Source of the DNA: Bacillota bacterium
Lineage (GTDB): Bacteria; Bacillota; Dethiobacteria; Dethiobacterales; Dethiobacteraceae
DNA: 34,564 bases
NCBI GenBank assembly: GCA_012523945.1
Contig: JAAYSO010000049.1
Span: forward strand, 1-34,564
Direction: 5' to 3'
The notes beneath the pieces are model-generated. The model worked only from the letters and a program-made list of their open reading frames with translations. It had not been told where the DNA came from and ran no database searches. Below, piece by piece: positions 1 through 8,562 of the stretch; within the stretch, counting starts at the first letter, position 1, and every line of letters begins with the position of its first letter. The translations under genes and the position numbers were made by a program.

Positions 1-14
1 AACAAGCTTCATTG

Positions 15-23
15 TGGTATAAT
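15..23 (+). promoter_or_regulatory. Extended -10 promoter element of the GDT1-family gene
   Basis: The bases TGGTATAAT form an extended -10 element (TGn plus a consensus TATAAT hexamer at 18-23). The -35 would lie beyond the left window edge. The predicted transcript start near 30 leaves a leader of only about 27 bases. That excludes a start codon at 12 and leaves no room for a manganese riboswitch between promoter and gene. Confidence 0.6.
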
Positions 24-56
24 ATAACAGTATCCTTACAGATTGGATGTGATCCT

Positions 57-620
57 TTGACAGCCTTTTTTGCCGCATTTTTGGCCACACTGCTGGCAGA
101 AATGGGAGATAAAACTCAACTTGTCACACTGACTCTTTCCACCCGCTACCCGCCGCTACGTGTCCTGGCCGGGTCGCTGGGCGCACTGGGCGTCATTACA
201 GGTATAGCAGTAATTCTAGGCGATTTTCTTGCCGAACTTTTGCCGACAAAAGTAACTATGATTGCCAGCGGCCTCTTTTTTTTGGCAGTAGGTATTTATC
301 TGGCCTCTTGTAAAGGTGAAGATGATAGCTGTGAAATTGAACATCCGCATAAGCATATTACTTTACAGGCTTTTATTATGGTGTTTCTGGCCGAGCTGGG
401 GGACAAAACACAACTGACAGCCATCGCCCTCACAGCAGCGTACGGCTCCCCGGTGGCAATATTTCTCGGTGCCATGGGCGGACAACTTATTAACCACAGC
501 CTTGCAGCTTATTTAGGTTCACGCTTTCTTTCCCGCCTGCCGGCTAGAATGATTAAATTGGGCAGTGCTTTGCTTTTCGTTTTGTTTGGCCTTATCTTTT
601 TAATTTCTGCTTTTCGTTAA
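57..620 (+). CDS. TMEM165/GDT1 (UPF0016) family membrane transporter
   Basis: This is a small polytopic membrane protein of about 187 residues. It consists of two homologous halves, each carrying the family signature E-x-G-D-K-T-Q (AEMGDKTQL near the N-terminus and AELGDKTQL in the second half). Characterised members of this family export Mn2+ or exchange Ca2+/Mn2+ for protons across the membrane; the metal specificity here is an inference. A short His- and acid-rich loop (HPHKH) separates the halves. I place the start at TTG 57 because GGATGTGATCC at 45-55 is a near match to the full anti-Shine-Dalgarno sequence at the right distance. The upstream in-frame TTG at 12 sits on top of a -10 promoter box. 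It is the only plus-strand intact gene and ends in a terminator shared with argS. Confidence 0.88.
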   Translation: MTAFFAAFLATLLAEMGDKTQLVTLTLSTRYPPLRVLAGSLGALGVITGIAVILGDFLAELLPTKVTMIASGLFFLAVGIYLASCKGEDDSCEIEHPHKHITLQAFIMVFLAELGDKTQLTAIALTAAYGSPVAIFLGAMGGQLINHSLAAYLGSRFLSRLPARMIKLGSALLFVLFGLIFLISAFR

Positions 621-621
621 A

Positions 622-653
622 AAATCGCTCCCGTCTACCAGGAGCGATTTTTT
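622..653. terminator. Bidirectional intrinsic terminator between GDT1 gene and argS
   Basis: A perfect 10-base-pair stem (AAATCGCTCC at 622-631 with GGAGCGATTT at 641-650) and a 9-base loop is followed by a T run to 653. The A run on the left gives a U tail on the minus strand as well, so it can serve both convergent genes. Confidence 0.85.
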
Positions 654-672
654 CTTGCCTACTTTAAATTTT

Positions 673-2367
673 TTACATTTCTTCCGGCGCGGCTATGCCT
701 AAAAGCCACAGTCCGTTAACCAGTACCTGTCTGACGGCATCAATAAGAGCCAGGCGCGCGTTACGCAGCTCCGGTTCAGCCTGTAGCACAGGGCACTGGT
801 GGTAAAACTTGTTAAATTCCGCTGCCACATCCACCACATAACGGGCAATAACGGAAGGCTTGTTAGCGGCAGCCGCCCGTATAATCATATCGGTAAAACG
901 GGCCAAAAGACCAATCACAGCCTGTTCCTCATCGCCTGTCAAAAGTGATGCGTCATAAGCGGCCGGCCAGCCTTCTGCTTTGCGCAGAATACTGCAGATA
1001 CGGGCATGAGCGTACTGGACATAAGGTGCAGTTTCACCGGAAAAATCCAGGACTTTGTCCCAGTCAAATTCAATATTTTTAATCCGGTCATTACTTAAAT
1101 CACCAAAAATGACTGCTCCGATTCCCACCTGCCGGGCAACTTCGTCTTTATTCTCAAGGGTGGGATTCTTTTCTTGAATAATCTCTTTGGCCAATTCGGT
1201 GGCACGGTCTAAAACGTCTTCCAAAAGGACCAAAGTACCTTTACGTGTAGACATTTTCCCTTCTTTAAAACGAATCAGCCCAAAAGGCACGTGTAGGCAC
1301 CGCTCGGCCCAGTCGTAGCCCATTTTTTTCAGCACAGTAAAAACTTGTTGGAAATGAAGTGCCTGGTCAGCACCTACCACATAAAGAGCCTTTTCAAACT
1401 TATATTTTTGGTAGCGGTAAATGGCGGCACATAAATCCCGGGTGGCATATAAGGTGGCTCCGTCTTGCTTCCGTAACAGGCACGGCGGCATCTCTTCAGC
1501 GCTTAAGTCGACTATGAGCGCCCCTTCCGATTGACTGACCAAGCCGGCTTCTTCCACCATCTTCACGGTGTCATCCAGCATTTCATTATAATAGCTTTCG
1601 CCTTGATAGGAATCGAATTCTACTCCAAGGATAGCATAGATCCGCTTAAACTCTTCCAGACTTAATTGGCGAAAACGCTGCCATAAAGCATAAGCTTCAC
1701 TGTCGTCGTCTTCAAGTTTTTTAAACCAAGCCCGTGCTTCATCATCCAGTTCGGGTCGGTTTTCTGCTTCACTGTGAAAACGGACATACAATTCATACAG
1801 ATGGTTAATAGCATTTTTCTCCAATAGCTCTTCGTTACCCCACATGCGATAAGCAACAATCAGTTTACCAAATTGTGTGCCCCAATCCCCTAGGTGGTTT
1901 ATGCCCACACAACGGTAGCCTAAAGCCTGATAAATGCGGTAAAGGGCATGGCCGATCACAGTGGAACGCAAATGCCCCACTCCAAAGGGCTTGGCAATAT
2001 TGGGGGCGGAAAAATCAATGACAATAGTCTTGTCTTTACCTATGCCGGTACGCCCGTATTGCTCTTTTTGCTGTAAAATGCTCTCCACCGTCATTTGCGC
2101 CAATTTTTTGCGCTCGCAAAAAAAGTTTAAATAGGGCCCTTTAGCCTCTATACGGGCAAAAAGTTCACTTTCCGGAAGTTTCTCTGCCAGTTCCGCGGCA
2201 ATGGCAGCAGGCGACTTGCGCAATGTTTTGGCCAGTTTAAAACAAGGAAAAGCAAAATCCCCCATTTGCGGGTTAGGCGGTGTTTCCAATTCCGCTGCAA
2301 TCTGTTCCGTATCTAAAGGCACATTGGCCTCAAGTAAACGAATTATTTCTTCCCGAAACATCTGCAT
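673..2367 (-). CDS. argS: Arginyl-tRNA synthetase
   Basis: Class I aminoacyl-tRNA synthetase that charges tRNA-Arg with arginine in the cytosol. The protein is 564 residues from the chosen start, normal for Firmicute ArgRS. Visible parts in order are the N-terminal additional domain, the HIGH-type signature GVGHLRST (about residues 129-136), the catalytic core, the KMSKS-type GKMSTRKGT (about residue 370) and the C-terminal DALR anticodon-binding domain. The start is the ATG at 2365-2367, preceded by AGAGGT. A longer in-frame start at 2430 would place codons on the -10 and -35 boxes of a good sigma-A promoter, so it is rejected. The gene is monocistronic, between its own promoter and the shared terminator. 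Confidence 0.97.
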   Translation of the reverse strand: MQMFREEIIRLLEANVPLDTEQIAAELETPPNPQMGDFAFPCFKLAKTLRKSPAAIAAELAEKLPESELFARIEAKGPYLNFFCERKKLAQMTVESILQQKEQYGRTGIGKDKTIVIDFSAPNIAKPFGVGHLRSTVIGHALYRIYQALGYRCVGINHLGDWGTQFGKLIVAYRMWGNEELLEKNAINHLYELYVRFHSEAENRPELDDEARAWFKKLEDDDSEAYALWQRFRQLSLEEFKRIYAILGVEFDSYQGESYYNEMLDDTVKMVEEAGLVSQSEGALIVDLSAEEMPPCLLRKQDGATLYATRDLCAAIYRYQKYKFEKALYVVGADQALHFQQVFTVLKKMGYDWAERCLHVPFGLIRFKEGKMSTRKGTLVLLEDVLDRATELAKEIIQEKNPTLENKDEVARQVGIGAVIFGDLSNDRIKNIEFDWDKVLDFSGETAPYVQYAHARICSILRKAEGWPAAYDASLLTGDEEQAVIGLLARFTDMIIRAAAANKPSVIARYVVDVAAEFNKFYHQCPVLQAEPELRNARLALIDAVRQVLVNGLWLLGIAAPEEM

Positions 2368-2401
2368 AAAAAAAGGACCTCTTTCTTTACTTTTTTGTCT
2401 T

Positions 2402-2430
2402 ATTATATCCAAATAGTGGCCAATCCGCAA
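2402..2430 (-). promoter_or_regulatory. Sigma-A promoter of argS
   Basis: On the minus strand TTGCGG (2425-2430) and a consensus TATAAT (2402-2407) are separated by exactly 17 bases. An inverted repeat (2418-2425 with 2434-2441) overlaps the -35 box. It could be the end of the upstream lipoprotein transcript or an operator. Confidence 0.7.
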
Positions 2431-2467
2431 GCAGATTGGCCGCTACCCGGTAAGAAGCAAAACTATT

Positions 2468-4516
2468 TTAATTTTCCATATTGATATAGTACGGCCGTCT
2501 GACTGCCAGTTCCCAGGGCTTATAGTGGGAAGGCTGATTGGGCTCATTGCCTTCCACCGTAAACTTTACTGTTGTAGTTTCCGGTAAATTCTCCACCAGT
2601 GATAAGGCAATGGCGTCACGTAACATGGCTGCCCGGGCTGCCGCCAGCGGCGTATTGGTCAAGGTACGGTTAAAAGAAGCTTCAAAATCGAGATAAACAG
2701 TATTTTTCTGAATCTGAAGTGAATTTAAAGTCACCTTAATACCAAACTTTTTATTATAGCTTTCAATTACTTTTTCCACAATTGCGCGTATCCGCGCTTC
2801 CCCTTTAAGGTCAGGCAAAGTTATTGTGTGCGGGCGCAAGTAAAAACGCATACCGGATCTATGAGGTAAAAAGATCAGATTTTCCCTGCTGTCTTTGCCG
2901 AAAGGCCGCGGAATAAACGCTCCTCCGATGGCAAGGCCTTCTTGACCGAATTTTTCCTGTTCCTTGCCATCCACAGTAAAGCGGATTTGTTTAATTGTAT
3001 CGATTTGAATGGAACTTATTGTATACAAGAGGGAATCTAAAACGCCTTGCAGAAACGCCGTGCCCGCTCTTTCATCCAGAGAAGCCGGCAAATCAATATA
3101 AACCGTGCCTTCACTTTCTGTCACCGTAATTTCGGCATCTTTAGGAATGGCACGTACCAGGCCGCTGTTTTGCGCCGGCCCCCTAATCAGTTCCTGTATG
3201 GTATCACGCAAAAGCGACTGGCTGTTTTTAATACTGCGCGTCACCGGGATCAAATATTCCGCATTTTCATCAAAAAAGAATAATTGCAGATGTGTTGCCC
3301 CTTCTTCCTTGGTAAAGACAACGGGGCGATAGTAATCAGTAATTACTTTGTCTGCGTAATCAAAGGACTGTGATTTTTCCGTTGTTTCCAAAAAGTAAAT
3401 ACTGCCGTCCTCAAGACCTACAACCAATGTGTTTGCCTGGGAAGCAAAAGCTATTTTTTGCGCCCTGCCTGCCACATTAAGGACATTTAGCTCACTTCCC
3501 TGCTGATCATATAGATAAATCTTGGTGACATCATCCTGATATTGTTGCCAGGAAGCAACCAACACCCGGTTGCCCTCGGCGCCCACCAGAATATCGGCAT
3601 CATTGGGCAGGCGTTTTTGCCACATTTTATTACCGTTAATATTTAAATAAAGCAGCTCTTCCTGTTGTATAGACTCATCCACCACCACGGCAGCAAGATA
3701 CATCCCGCTCTGTGCCATCTGCACAGATTTGATCCGGCCGCCAGCTTCATAATTCCAGATTGCCTCTGCATTACTGTTGTAGCAGATGATCTCACTATCG
3801 CTGGTACTGACAATAATCTGGCCGCTTTTATCTGTCGTCAGCTGCTGGTGCTGTTCTTTGACCCACAATAACTCCCCTTCTGCGGAAAAAGCGGCTAAAT
3901 AAGGAATCTCCTCTTCCTGCCAGTTCACAAAGAGAAGGTTTCCCTCTCCTACAACTATAGCATTAATGATTCCCGGCAGCTCTTTTTCCCAGCTTACTTC
4001 CCCTGCAGACAGTGCCACCAGGTGATCTGCTTCTTCTCCCCGGTTTAAACCTATAACCAAGTAATCATCCTTCAGGGAAGCCGCAATCTTGGCAACAGGA
4101 TCCTCAAATTGATGTGTATATAATTCTATTTGTTCAGGAGTCAGGACAATCAGCCGACCTCCTTCTGTCCCCACCGCCAGAAAGCGCCCGTTCGGATCTA
4201 AATATGTCTTTAACGGCACGGAGGAAAGTTCCTTTTCCCATAGTGCCGTACCATCATTCTGCAAAAGATAAACAACTTTAGCCGCCGTACCTACCACAGT
4301 CAGTGCACCATCGGCTGTCACTGCCAGATCTGTAACCTGCACATCACTGCTTTTGACGCTAAACTGGCCCACAGCCGGAGTTTCCCCCTTCTCATTGCCC
4401 GGCGCAATGGGCTCGATCGGTTTGCCTTCACTATACCTCATACGCGGACTACAGCCGGCCACACTTAAGAGGGCAATTAAAAGCAAAATTATTAAATTGT
4501 AAATCCTTCTTTTCAT
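2468..4516 (-). CDS. Lipoprotein with beta-propeller and two GerMN domains (LpqB-like)
   Basis: A 682-residue predicted lipoprotein. Residues 1-22 form a lipoprotein signal peptide (KRR, hydrophobic core, lipobox VAGC with Cys22). Residues about 50-380 consist of repeated PQQ/WD-like blades, recognisable by recurring motifs such as ALWEKEL, VSWEKELPG, ELLWVKEQ and AIWNYEAGG, suggesting a beta-propeller. Residues about 408-525 and 555-665 are two GerMN domains (for example the LRDTIQELIRGP motif and the second copy ending TTTVKFTVEGN). It should sit on the outer face of the membrane. The gene lies directly downstream of a response regulator and sensor kinase, as lpqB does behind mtrAB in actinobacteria, although there the GerMN part precedes the propeller. 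An accessory role in signalling or cell-envelope control is inferred; the exact function is unknown. Confidence 0.85.
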   Translation of the reverse strand: MKRRIYNLIILLLIALLSVAGCSPRMRYSEGKPIEPIAPGNEKGETPAVGQFSVKSSDVQVTDLAVTADGALTVVGTAAKVVYLLQNDGTALWEKELSSVPLKTYLDPNGRFLAVGTEGGRLIVLTPEQIELYTHQFEDPVAKIAASLKDDYLVIGLNRGEEADHLVALSAGEVSWEKELPGIINAIVVGEGNLLFVNWQEEEIPYLAAFSAEGELLWVKEQHQQLTTDKSGQIIVSTSDSEIICYNSNAEAIWNYEAGGRIKSVQMAQSGMYLAAVVVDESIQQEELLYLNINGNKMWQKRLPNDADILVGAEGNRVLVASWQQYQDDVTKIYLYDQQGSELNVLNVAGRAQKIAFASQANTLVVGLEDGSIYFLETTEKSQSFDYADKVITDYYRPVVFTKEEGATHLQLFFFDENAEYLIPVTRSIKNSQSLLRDTIQELIRGPAQNSGLVRAIPKDAEITVTESEGTVYIDLPASLDERAGTAFLQGVLDSLLYTISSIQIDTIKQIRFTVDGKEQEKFGQEGLAIGGAFIPRPFGKDSRENLIFLPHRSGMRFYLRPHTITLPDLKGEARIRAIVEKVIESYNKKFGIKVTLNSLQIQKNTVYLDFEASFNRTLTNTPLAAARAAMLRDAIALSLVENLPETTTVKFTVEGNEPNQPSHYKPWELAVRRPYYINMEN

Positions 4517-4606
4517 TTTATTTCCCTCAATATTTTACGTTTTGCGGCATTTTTCCCGCCTCTTCATATTATAACGGCAAACTTCATTTATACGTGTGAA
4601 GATTTG

Positions 4607-6049
4607 TTAATGATTATTAACGATGCGCCCTGTGGGCAGGGTTAATCTGGGTAGCGTAACAATAAATGTTGTACCCTGTCCCCCCGGTCCGTCCTCAATC
4701 CAGACTTTACCGTGATGACGTTTGACAATTTCCAACACTATGGATAACCCGAGTCCGGTGCCGCCTTGTTCCCGCGAGCGTGCTTTATCTACACGGTAAA
4801 AACGTTCAAATACTTTTTCCCGCTGATCATACGGAATACCGATACCTGTATCACTCACCGTTAATTTGAGCAGGTTAGGCTCCTGGACCAGGTTGACGTT
4901 AATCTGACCGCCTTCCGGCGTATACTTAATGGCGTTATCAACCAGGTTAAAAACAATCTGTTTAATCTGATGAGGTACCACAAAGGCTGAAGCTTTTTCC
5001 GCCAAATTATAGTCTAAAGCAATATTTTTGTCTTCCGCCCTTTTTTGCATGATCTCCAAAGTATCACGCAAAAGCGGCACCACATTTACGGTCATCATTG
5101 TATCTTCCGCCGCCAACCGGTCAAGGCGGGACAGATCCAGTAATTCTTCTACCAGATTAATTAAACGCTCCAGCTCCTGATCGATATCTGCCAAAAATTC
5201 ATCCTGTTCTTCTTGCTCCAGGGGGTATTCCCGCAAAGATTTCACCAGCAGGTTAAGGGACGTCAGCGGCGTGCGCATCTCATGCGAAGCATTGGCTACA
5301 AAATCCTTTAACTGTCTGGTACTTTCCTGGAGGCGATTGGCCATTTCGTTAAACTGTTTTGTCAGACGCCCAATTTCATCCCGGGAACGGACGGAAACAT
5401 ATTGTGACAAATCACCCGCCGCCATTTTTTCCGCCGCCACCGTTAATGATTCAATGGGATCAGTAATGCGGCGGGCTAAAAAATGCCCGATGAAACCGGC
5501 AAAGACAATAGTAAGAAGAATTAAAATAACAATATAATTCCGTAGGTCCTTTTGCACATCATATACTTCGGCCAGGGAGGAGGAAATGAACACGGCCCCT
5601 ACAACTTTTTCACCGCTTAAAACAGGTACGGCCACCTGCATCACCCAAGTTTCGCTCAATTCGGAATACTGGATGCTCCAGGCTTCATCTTCAAATCTCA
5701 TTAAAGCACGGGCAATTTCCATCCGGTCCAGTGTCGTTCCCACCAGCCCGTCCACACGCACCGAATCACCGAGCACACGCTGCTTATGGTCGGTAATCAA
5801 AATGCGGGCATTATTTTGTCTGGCCACCAGTTCAGCCTGGTTAGAAATATCCACAACATCCGGTGCCGCCTGCAGCTTGGTGGCGACTAAATCTCTCACT
5901 ACTTTTGCTGCACCTTGTAGTTTGGAGTATTCGTAGGCAAGGTAATAATTATTGAGAACATTAAAGAGGAAAAATGCTGCAAAGGCCATGACAGCCACTA
6001 TCAGCATGATATAAGTGGCTGTCAGCTTGGTACGGATACTGTTAAACAT
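4607..6049 (-). CDS. Sensor histidine kinase (PhoR/WalK-like)
   Basis: A 480-residue membrane sensor kinase. It has a transmembrane helix at about 10-32, an extracytoplasmic sensing region of about 135 residues, a second helix at about 171-193, a HAMP domain to about 243, then HisKA with the phosphorylation site VANASHEMRTPLT (His256). The HATPase domain shows the N box (VFNLVDNAIKYTPEGG), DTGIGIP, the F box FERFYRVDKARSREQGG and TGLGLSI. The gene overlaps the upstream response regulator by 8 bases (ATGTTTAA) and has GGGAGGGG as ribosome binding site, so the two are translationally coupled. The signal sensed is unknown. It is a different protein from the WalK at the right edge, though the catalytic cores are similar. 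Confidence 0.95.
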   Translation of the reverse strand: MFNSIRTKLTATYIMLIVAVMAFAAFFLFNVLNNYYLAYEYSKLQGAAKVVRDLVATKLQAAPDVVDISNQAELVARQNNARILITDHKQRVLGDSVRVDGLVGTTLDRMEIARALMRFEDEAWSIQYSELSETWVMQVAVPVLSGEKVVGAVFISSSLAEVYDVQKDLRNYIVILILLTIVFAGFIGHFLARRITDPIESLTVAAEKMAAGDLSQYVSVRSRDEIGRLTKQFNEMANRLQESTRQLKDFVANASHEMRTPLTSLNLLVKSLREYPLEQEEQDEFLADIDQELERLINLVEELLDLSRLDRLAAEDTMMTVNVVPLLRDTLEIMQKRAEDKNIALDYNLAEKASAFVVPHQIKQIVFNLVDNAIKYTPEGGQINVNLVQEPNLLKLTVSDTGIGIPYDQREKVFERFYRVDKARSREQGGTGLGLSIVLEIVKRHHGKVWIEDGPGGQGTTFIVTLPRLTLPTGRIVNNH

Positions 6050-6740
6050 TCTTCCCCTCCCGGAATTTATAACCTGCCCCCCAAACAGTGAGAATTAACT
6101 GCGGGGCAGCCGGATCCTGCTCTATTTTCTCCCGCAAATGGCGGATATGCACGTCTACCGTGCGCGCATCACCATAGTAATCATAACCCCAAACATGCTC
6201 CAACAATTTTTCGCGACTGAAAACACGACCGGGATTACTTGCCAGTAAACTTAACAGGGCAAATTCTTTACTGGTTAGATCCACCTCTTTATCACGCACG
6301 CGTACTTTCTGCTGCAATAAATCAATTTGTAAGTCTTGCAAACGGATATACTGCAAAGAAGCGGGATTGGTTGACCTGTTCTGGGAACGCCGCATAACCG
6401 CTTTGATTCGCGCCACCAATTCACGGGGATTAAAAGGTTTTGTCATGTAATCATCCGCCCCCAGCTCCAGACCAAGAATCTTGTCGATATCTTCTCCGCG
6501 GGCAGTTAGCATAATAATGGGGACTTCACTGGTTTTACGAATCCGGCGGCAAACCTCAAAACCGTCTATCTCCGGCAGCATTAAATCCAACACAATTAAA
6601 TCCGGTGCTTCCTGTTCAAAAATCTCCAAAGCTTCTTTGCCGTCATAGGCCACCAGCACTTCAAAATTCTCTTTTTGCAGGGCAAATTTAAGGCCCTTAA
6701 CAATGGTTTTCTCATCATCAACAACAAGAACCTTGGCCAT
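6042..6740 (-). CDS. OmpR/PhoB-family response regulator
   Basis: A 232-residue two-component response regulator. The receiver domain (1-120) has the acidic pocket DDE at 8-10, phospho-acceptor Asp52 (LDLMLPEIDG), switch Thr79 and Lys101 (TKPF). The C-terminal winged-helix DNA-binding domain (about 130-230) has the typical GRVFSREKLLEHVWGYDYYG and TVDVHIRHLREKIE motifs. It is the cognate regulator of the overlapping kinase. A GGGAGG ribosome binding site overlaps the end of the upstream uracil-DNA glycosylase gene, which stops only 12 bases before the start. The four genes 7406 to 2468 are therefore likely one transcription unit. Targets are unknown; neighbouring cell-envelope functions suggest envelope control, which is inference. 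Confidence 0.96.
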   Translation of the reverse strand: MAKVLVVDDEKTIVKGLKFALQKENFEVLVAYDGKEALEIFEQEAPDLIVLDLMLPEIDGFEVCRRIRKTSEVPIIMLTARGEDIDKILGLELGADDYMTKPFNPRELVARIKAVMRRSQNRSTNPASLQYIRLQDLQIDLLQQKVRVRDKEVDLTSKEFALLSLLASNPGRVFSREKLLEHVWGYDYYGDARTVDVHIRHLREKIEQDPAAPQLILTVWGAGYKFREGKNV

Positions 6741-6752
6741 GCTTAACCTCCC

Positions 6753-7406
6753 TTAAATCAGTGAACGATAAAAATCCCTGATTTTTTTCATATCCTCCCA
6801 CACCGGACGTTTTTTACGCTCATCCCGCAAAAGTGCCGCCGGGTGAAAAGTAGCCATGACGCGGGCATTAAATTTATCAAACCAGCGGCCGCGCACAACA
6901 GACACACGTGCTTCCGGCCCAATAATTGTCTGTGTGGCCAATGCCCCTAAACAAACAATTATTTGCGGTTTGATCAGTTCAATCTGTCGTTTTAAAAAGG
7001 GCAGACAAGCTGCCACTTCATCTTCTGTGGGCATGCGGTTGTGAGGCGGCCGGCATTTAACCACATTGGTGATATAGGTATCTTCACGGCGAATTTCTGC
7101 CGCCGCCAAAATTTTATCTAAAAGCTGTCCTGCTCTGCCCACAAAGGGAATACCTTGTCTGTCCTCATCAGCTCCGGGGCCTTCCCCCACAAACATAAGG
7201 ACTGCCTGCGGATTGCCTACCCCAAAAACTACCTGGGTTGCACCCCGGCGCAAACGGCAGCCTTGGCAGGATAAGGCTTCCTGTGTTAAAGCCGCAAATT
7301 TATCTGCTGGCCTCTCTTGCCGTACTATTTTTCTCCGTTTACCAACCGTGACCACAGGCACTTTTTGGGCCGGTACTAACAAATCAAATAAGTATCTCTC
7401 TTTCAT
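6753..7406 (-). CDS. Family 4 uracil-DNA glycosylase (Fe-S)
   Basis: A base-excision repair enzyme that removes uracil from DNA. The 217-residue protein shows the family 4/5 motif GEGPGADEDRQGIPFVG (about 74-90), the second active-site motif HPAALLR (188-194), and four cysteines, Cys47, Cys50, Cys118 and Cys134, in the spacing that binds a [4Fe-4S] cluster in UDGa enzymes. The first about 35 residues (basic, low similarity expected) are an N-terminal extension. The start at 7406 has AGGGTGA just upstream and an in-frame stop close behind. It leads the probable operon with the two-component system, probably only through co-transcription. Confidence 0.93.
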   Translation of the reverse strand: MKERYLFDLLVPAQKVPVVTVGKRRKIVRQERPADKFAALTQEALSCQGCRLRRGATQVVFGVGNPQAVLMFVGEGPGADEDRQGIPFVGRAGQLLDKILAAAEIRREDTYITNVVKCRPPHNRMPTEDEVAACLPFLKRQIELIKPQIIVCLGALATQTIIGPEARVSVVRGRWFDKFNARVMATFHPAALLRDERKKRPVWEDMKKIRDFYRSLI

Positions 7407-7503
7407 ATTGTCACCCTATCTTTAGTTCCACAAACAATAAAAATTCTCCTTTTTATCCACAGCTGAATTATCCCGTCCTGCACCGCTTAAATGCATATAG
7501 GAG

Positions 7504-7531
7504 AAAAAAAGAGAAGGCTTATTACCTTCTC
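7504..7531 (-). terminator. Intrinsic terminator after pdxS
   Basis: A perfect 7-base-pair stem (7511-7517 with 7525-7531, GAGAAGG/CCTTCTC) with a 7-base loop is followed on the minus strand by seven U residues (7504-7510). It closes the pdxS transcript. The rest of the gap 7407-7503 should hold the promoter of the glycosylase operon, but no convincing -35/-10 pair was found. Confidence 0.8.
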
Positions 7532-7573
7532 CTAAATCTATCTTATCCGCAAGTTTTTTACTAAAACCTGCCC

Positions 7574-8455
7574 TTAAACGCCCCGCTCCTGCATCCTTTC
7601 CTCCTGACGCAAAGCGCTGATATCCACACCGGACATGGCTTCACCCAGCCCCTTGGAAAGTTCAGCCAGGACTTTGGGATCGTCATAATGTTCTGTTGCT
7701 TCAACGATAGCCCGGGCGCGGGCTTTGGGGTCCTTTGATTTAAAGATTCCGGAGCCGACAAAAATCCCGTCACAGCCCAGCTGCATCATTAAAGCTGCAT
7801 CAGCCGGGGTGGCAATTCCGCCGGCAGCCAAGTTAGGTACCGGTAAGCGGCCCAAGCGCTTAACTTCCTTGACCAGCTCGAAAGGTGCGCCAATATTTTT
7901 GGCAAAAGTCATTAATTCTTCATCCGGCGTGTTTTGCAGTTTGCGGATTTCACTTAAAACCATACGGATATGCCGTACAGCTTCCACCACATTACCTGTA
8001 CCCGGTTCTCCTTTTGTCCGAATCATAGATGCACCCTCACCGATACGCCGTAATGCTTCGCCTAGATTACGGGCTCCGCAGACAAAGGGTACTTTAAATA
8101 AAGTTTTGTTAATATGAAACTCTTCATCGGCCGGTGTTAAGACTTCACTTTCATCAATATAGTCAACGCCTAAAGCTTCCAGAATTTGCGCTTCTACAAA
8201 ATGGCCAATACGGACTTTTGCCATCACCGGAATACTGACCGCATCCATAATACGTAAAACAATATCGGGATCTGCCATCCTGGCCACTCCCCCGGCAGCC
8301 CGAATATCTGCCGGCACCCGCTCTAAAGCCATTACAGCTACGGCCCCTGCCTCTTCAGCTATTTTAGCCTGCTCCGGTGTGGTCACGTCCATAATGACGC
8401 CGCCCAGCAATTCTGCCTGGCCAACTTTAACGCGTAAAGTGTCTTGTTCTGCCAT
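7574..8455 (-). CDS. pdxS: Pyridoxal 5'-phosphate synthase subunit PdxS
   Basis: The synthase subunit of the DXP-independent PLP pathway. It condenses ribose 5-phosphate, glyceraldehyde 3-phosphate and ammonia into pyridoxal 5'-phosphate. The 293-residue length is standard. Catalytic residues are visible: Asp23 (GGVIMDV), Lys80 (MAKVRIGH) forming the Schiff base, Lys148 (RTKGEPGTG) and the phosphate-binding [10 protein letters not shown] and FVGSGIF motifs. The usual partner gene pdxT, encoding the ammonia-producing glutaminase, is not next to it. The gene has its own promoter and terminator, so PdxT must be encoded elsewhere or ammonia used directly. Confidence 0.98.
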   Translation of the reverse strand: MAEQDTLRVKVGQAELLGGVIMDVTTPEQAKIAEEAGAVAVMALERVPADIRAAGGVARMADPDIVLRIMDAVSIPVMAKVRIGHFVEAQILEALGVDYIDESEVLTPADEEFHINKTLFKVPFVCGARNLGEALRRIGEGASMIRTKGEPGTGNVVEAVRHIRMVLSEIRKLQNTPDEELMTFAKNIGAPFELVKEVKRLGRLPVPNLAAGGIATPADAALMMQLGCDGIFVGSGIFKSKDPKARARAIVEATEHYDDPKVLAELSKGLGEAMSGVDISALRQEERMQERGV

Positions 8456-8504
8456 CCATAGATACCCCCTTCAAGACATGTCCCAGATTAAGATTTAGTA
8501 CCTT

Positions 8505-8533
8505 ATTTTACTATACTTTATAAATTTGGACAA
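8505..8533 (-). promoter_or_regulatory. Sigma-A promoter of pdxS
   Basis: TTGTCC (8528-8533) and TAAAAT (8505-8510) on the minus strand are 17 bases apart in an AT-rich gap, about 50 bases upstream of the ATG. Confidence 0.6.
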
Positions 8534-8562
8534 GTAAAATAGGAAAACAAAATACATAAGCT

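Noticed and set aside
12-56. N-terminal extension of the GDT1-family gene to TTG 12
   Set aside because: The TTG and following codons overlap the extended -10 promoter element. The TTG at 57 has an excellent ribosome binding site and fits family length.
2368-2430. Longer argS start at 2430
   Set aside because: It would cover a 17-base-spaced sigma-A promoter and has no ribosome binding site; the ATG at 2367 gives the normal length.
4568-4600. TATAAT and a small CTTCA/TGAAG hairpin between the kinase and lipoprotein genes
   Set aside because: No -35 box at proper spacing and no U-rich tail after the short stem, so neither an internal promoter nor a terminator can be supported.
7407-7450. Possible TTG-initiated leader peptide before the uracil-DNA glycosylase
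   Set aside because: An AAGGAG precedes a TTG and an eight-codon frame, but nothing else supports translation or regulation.
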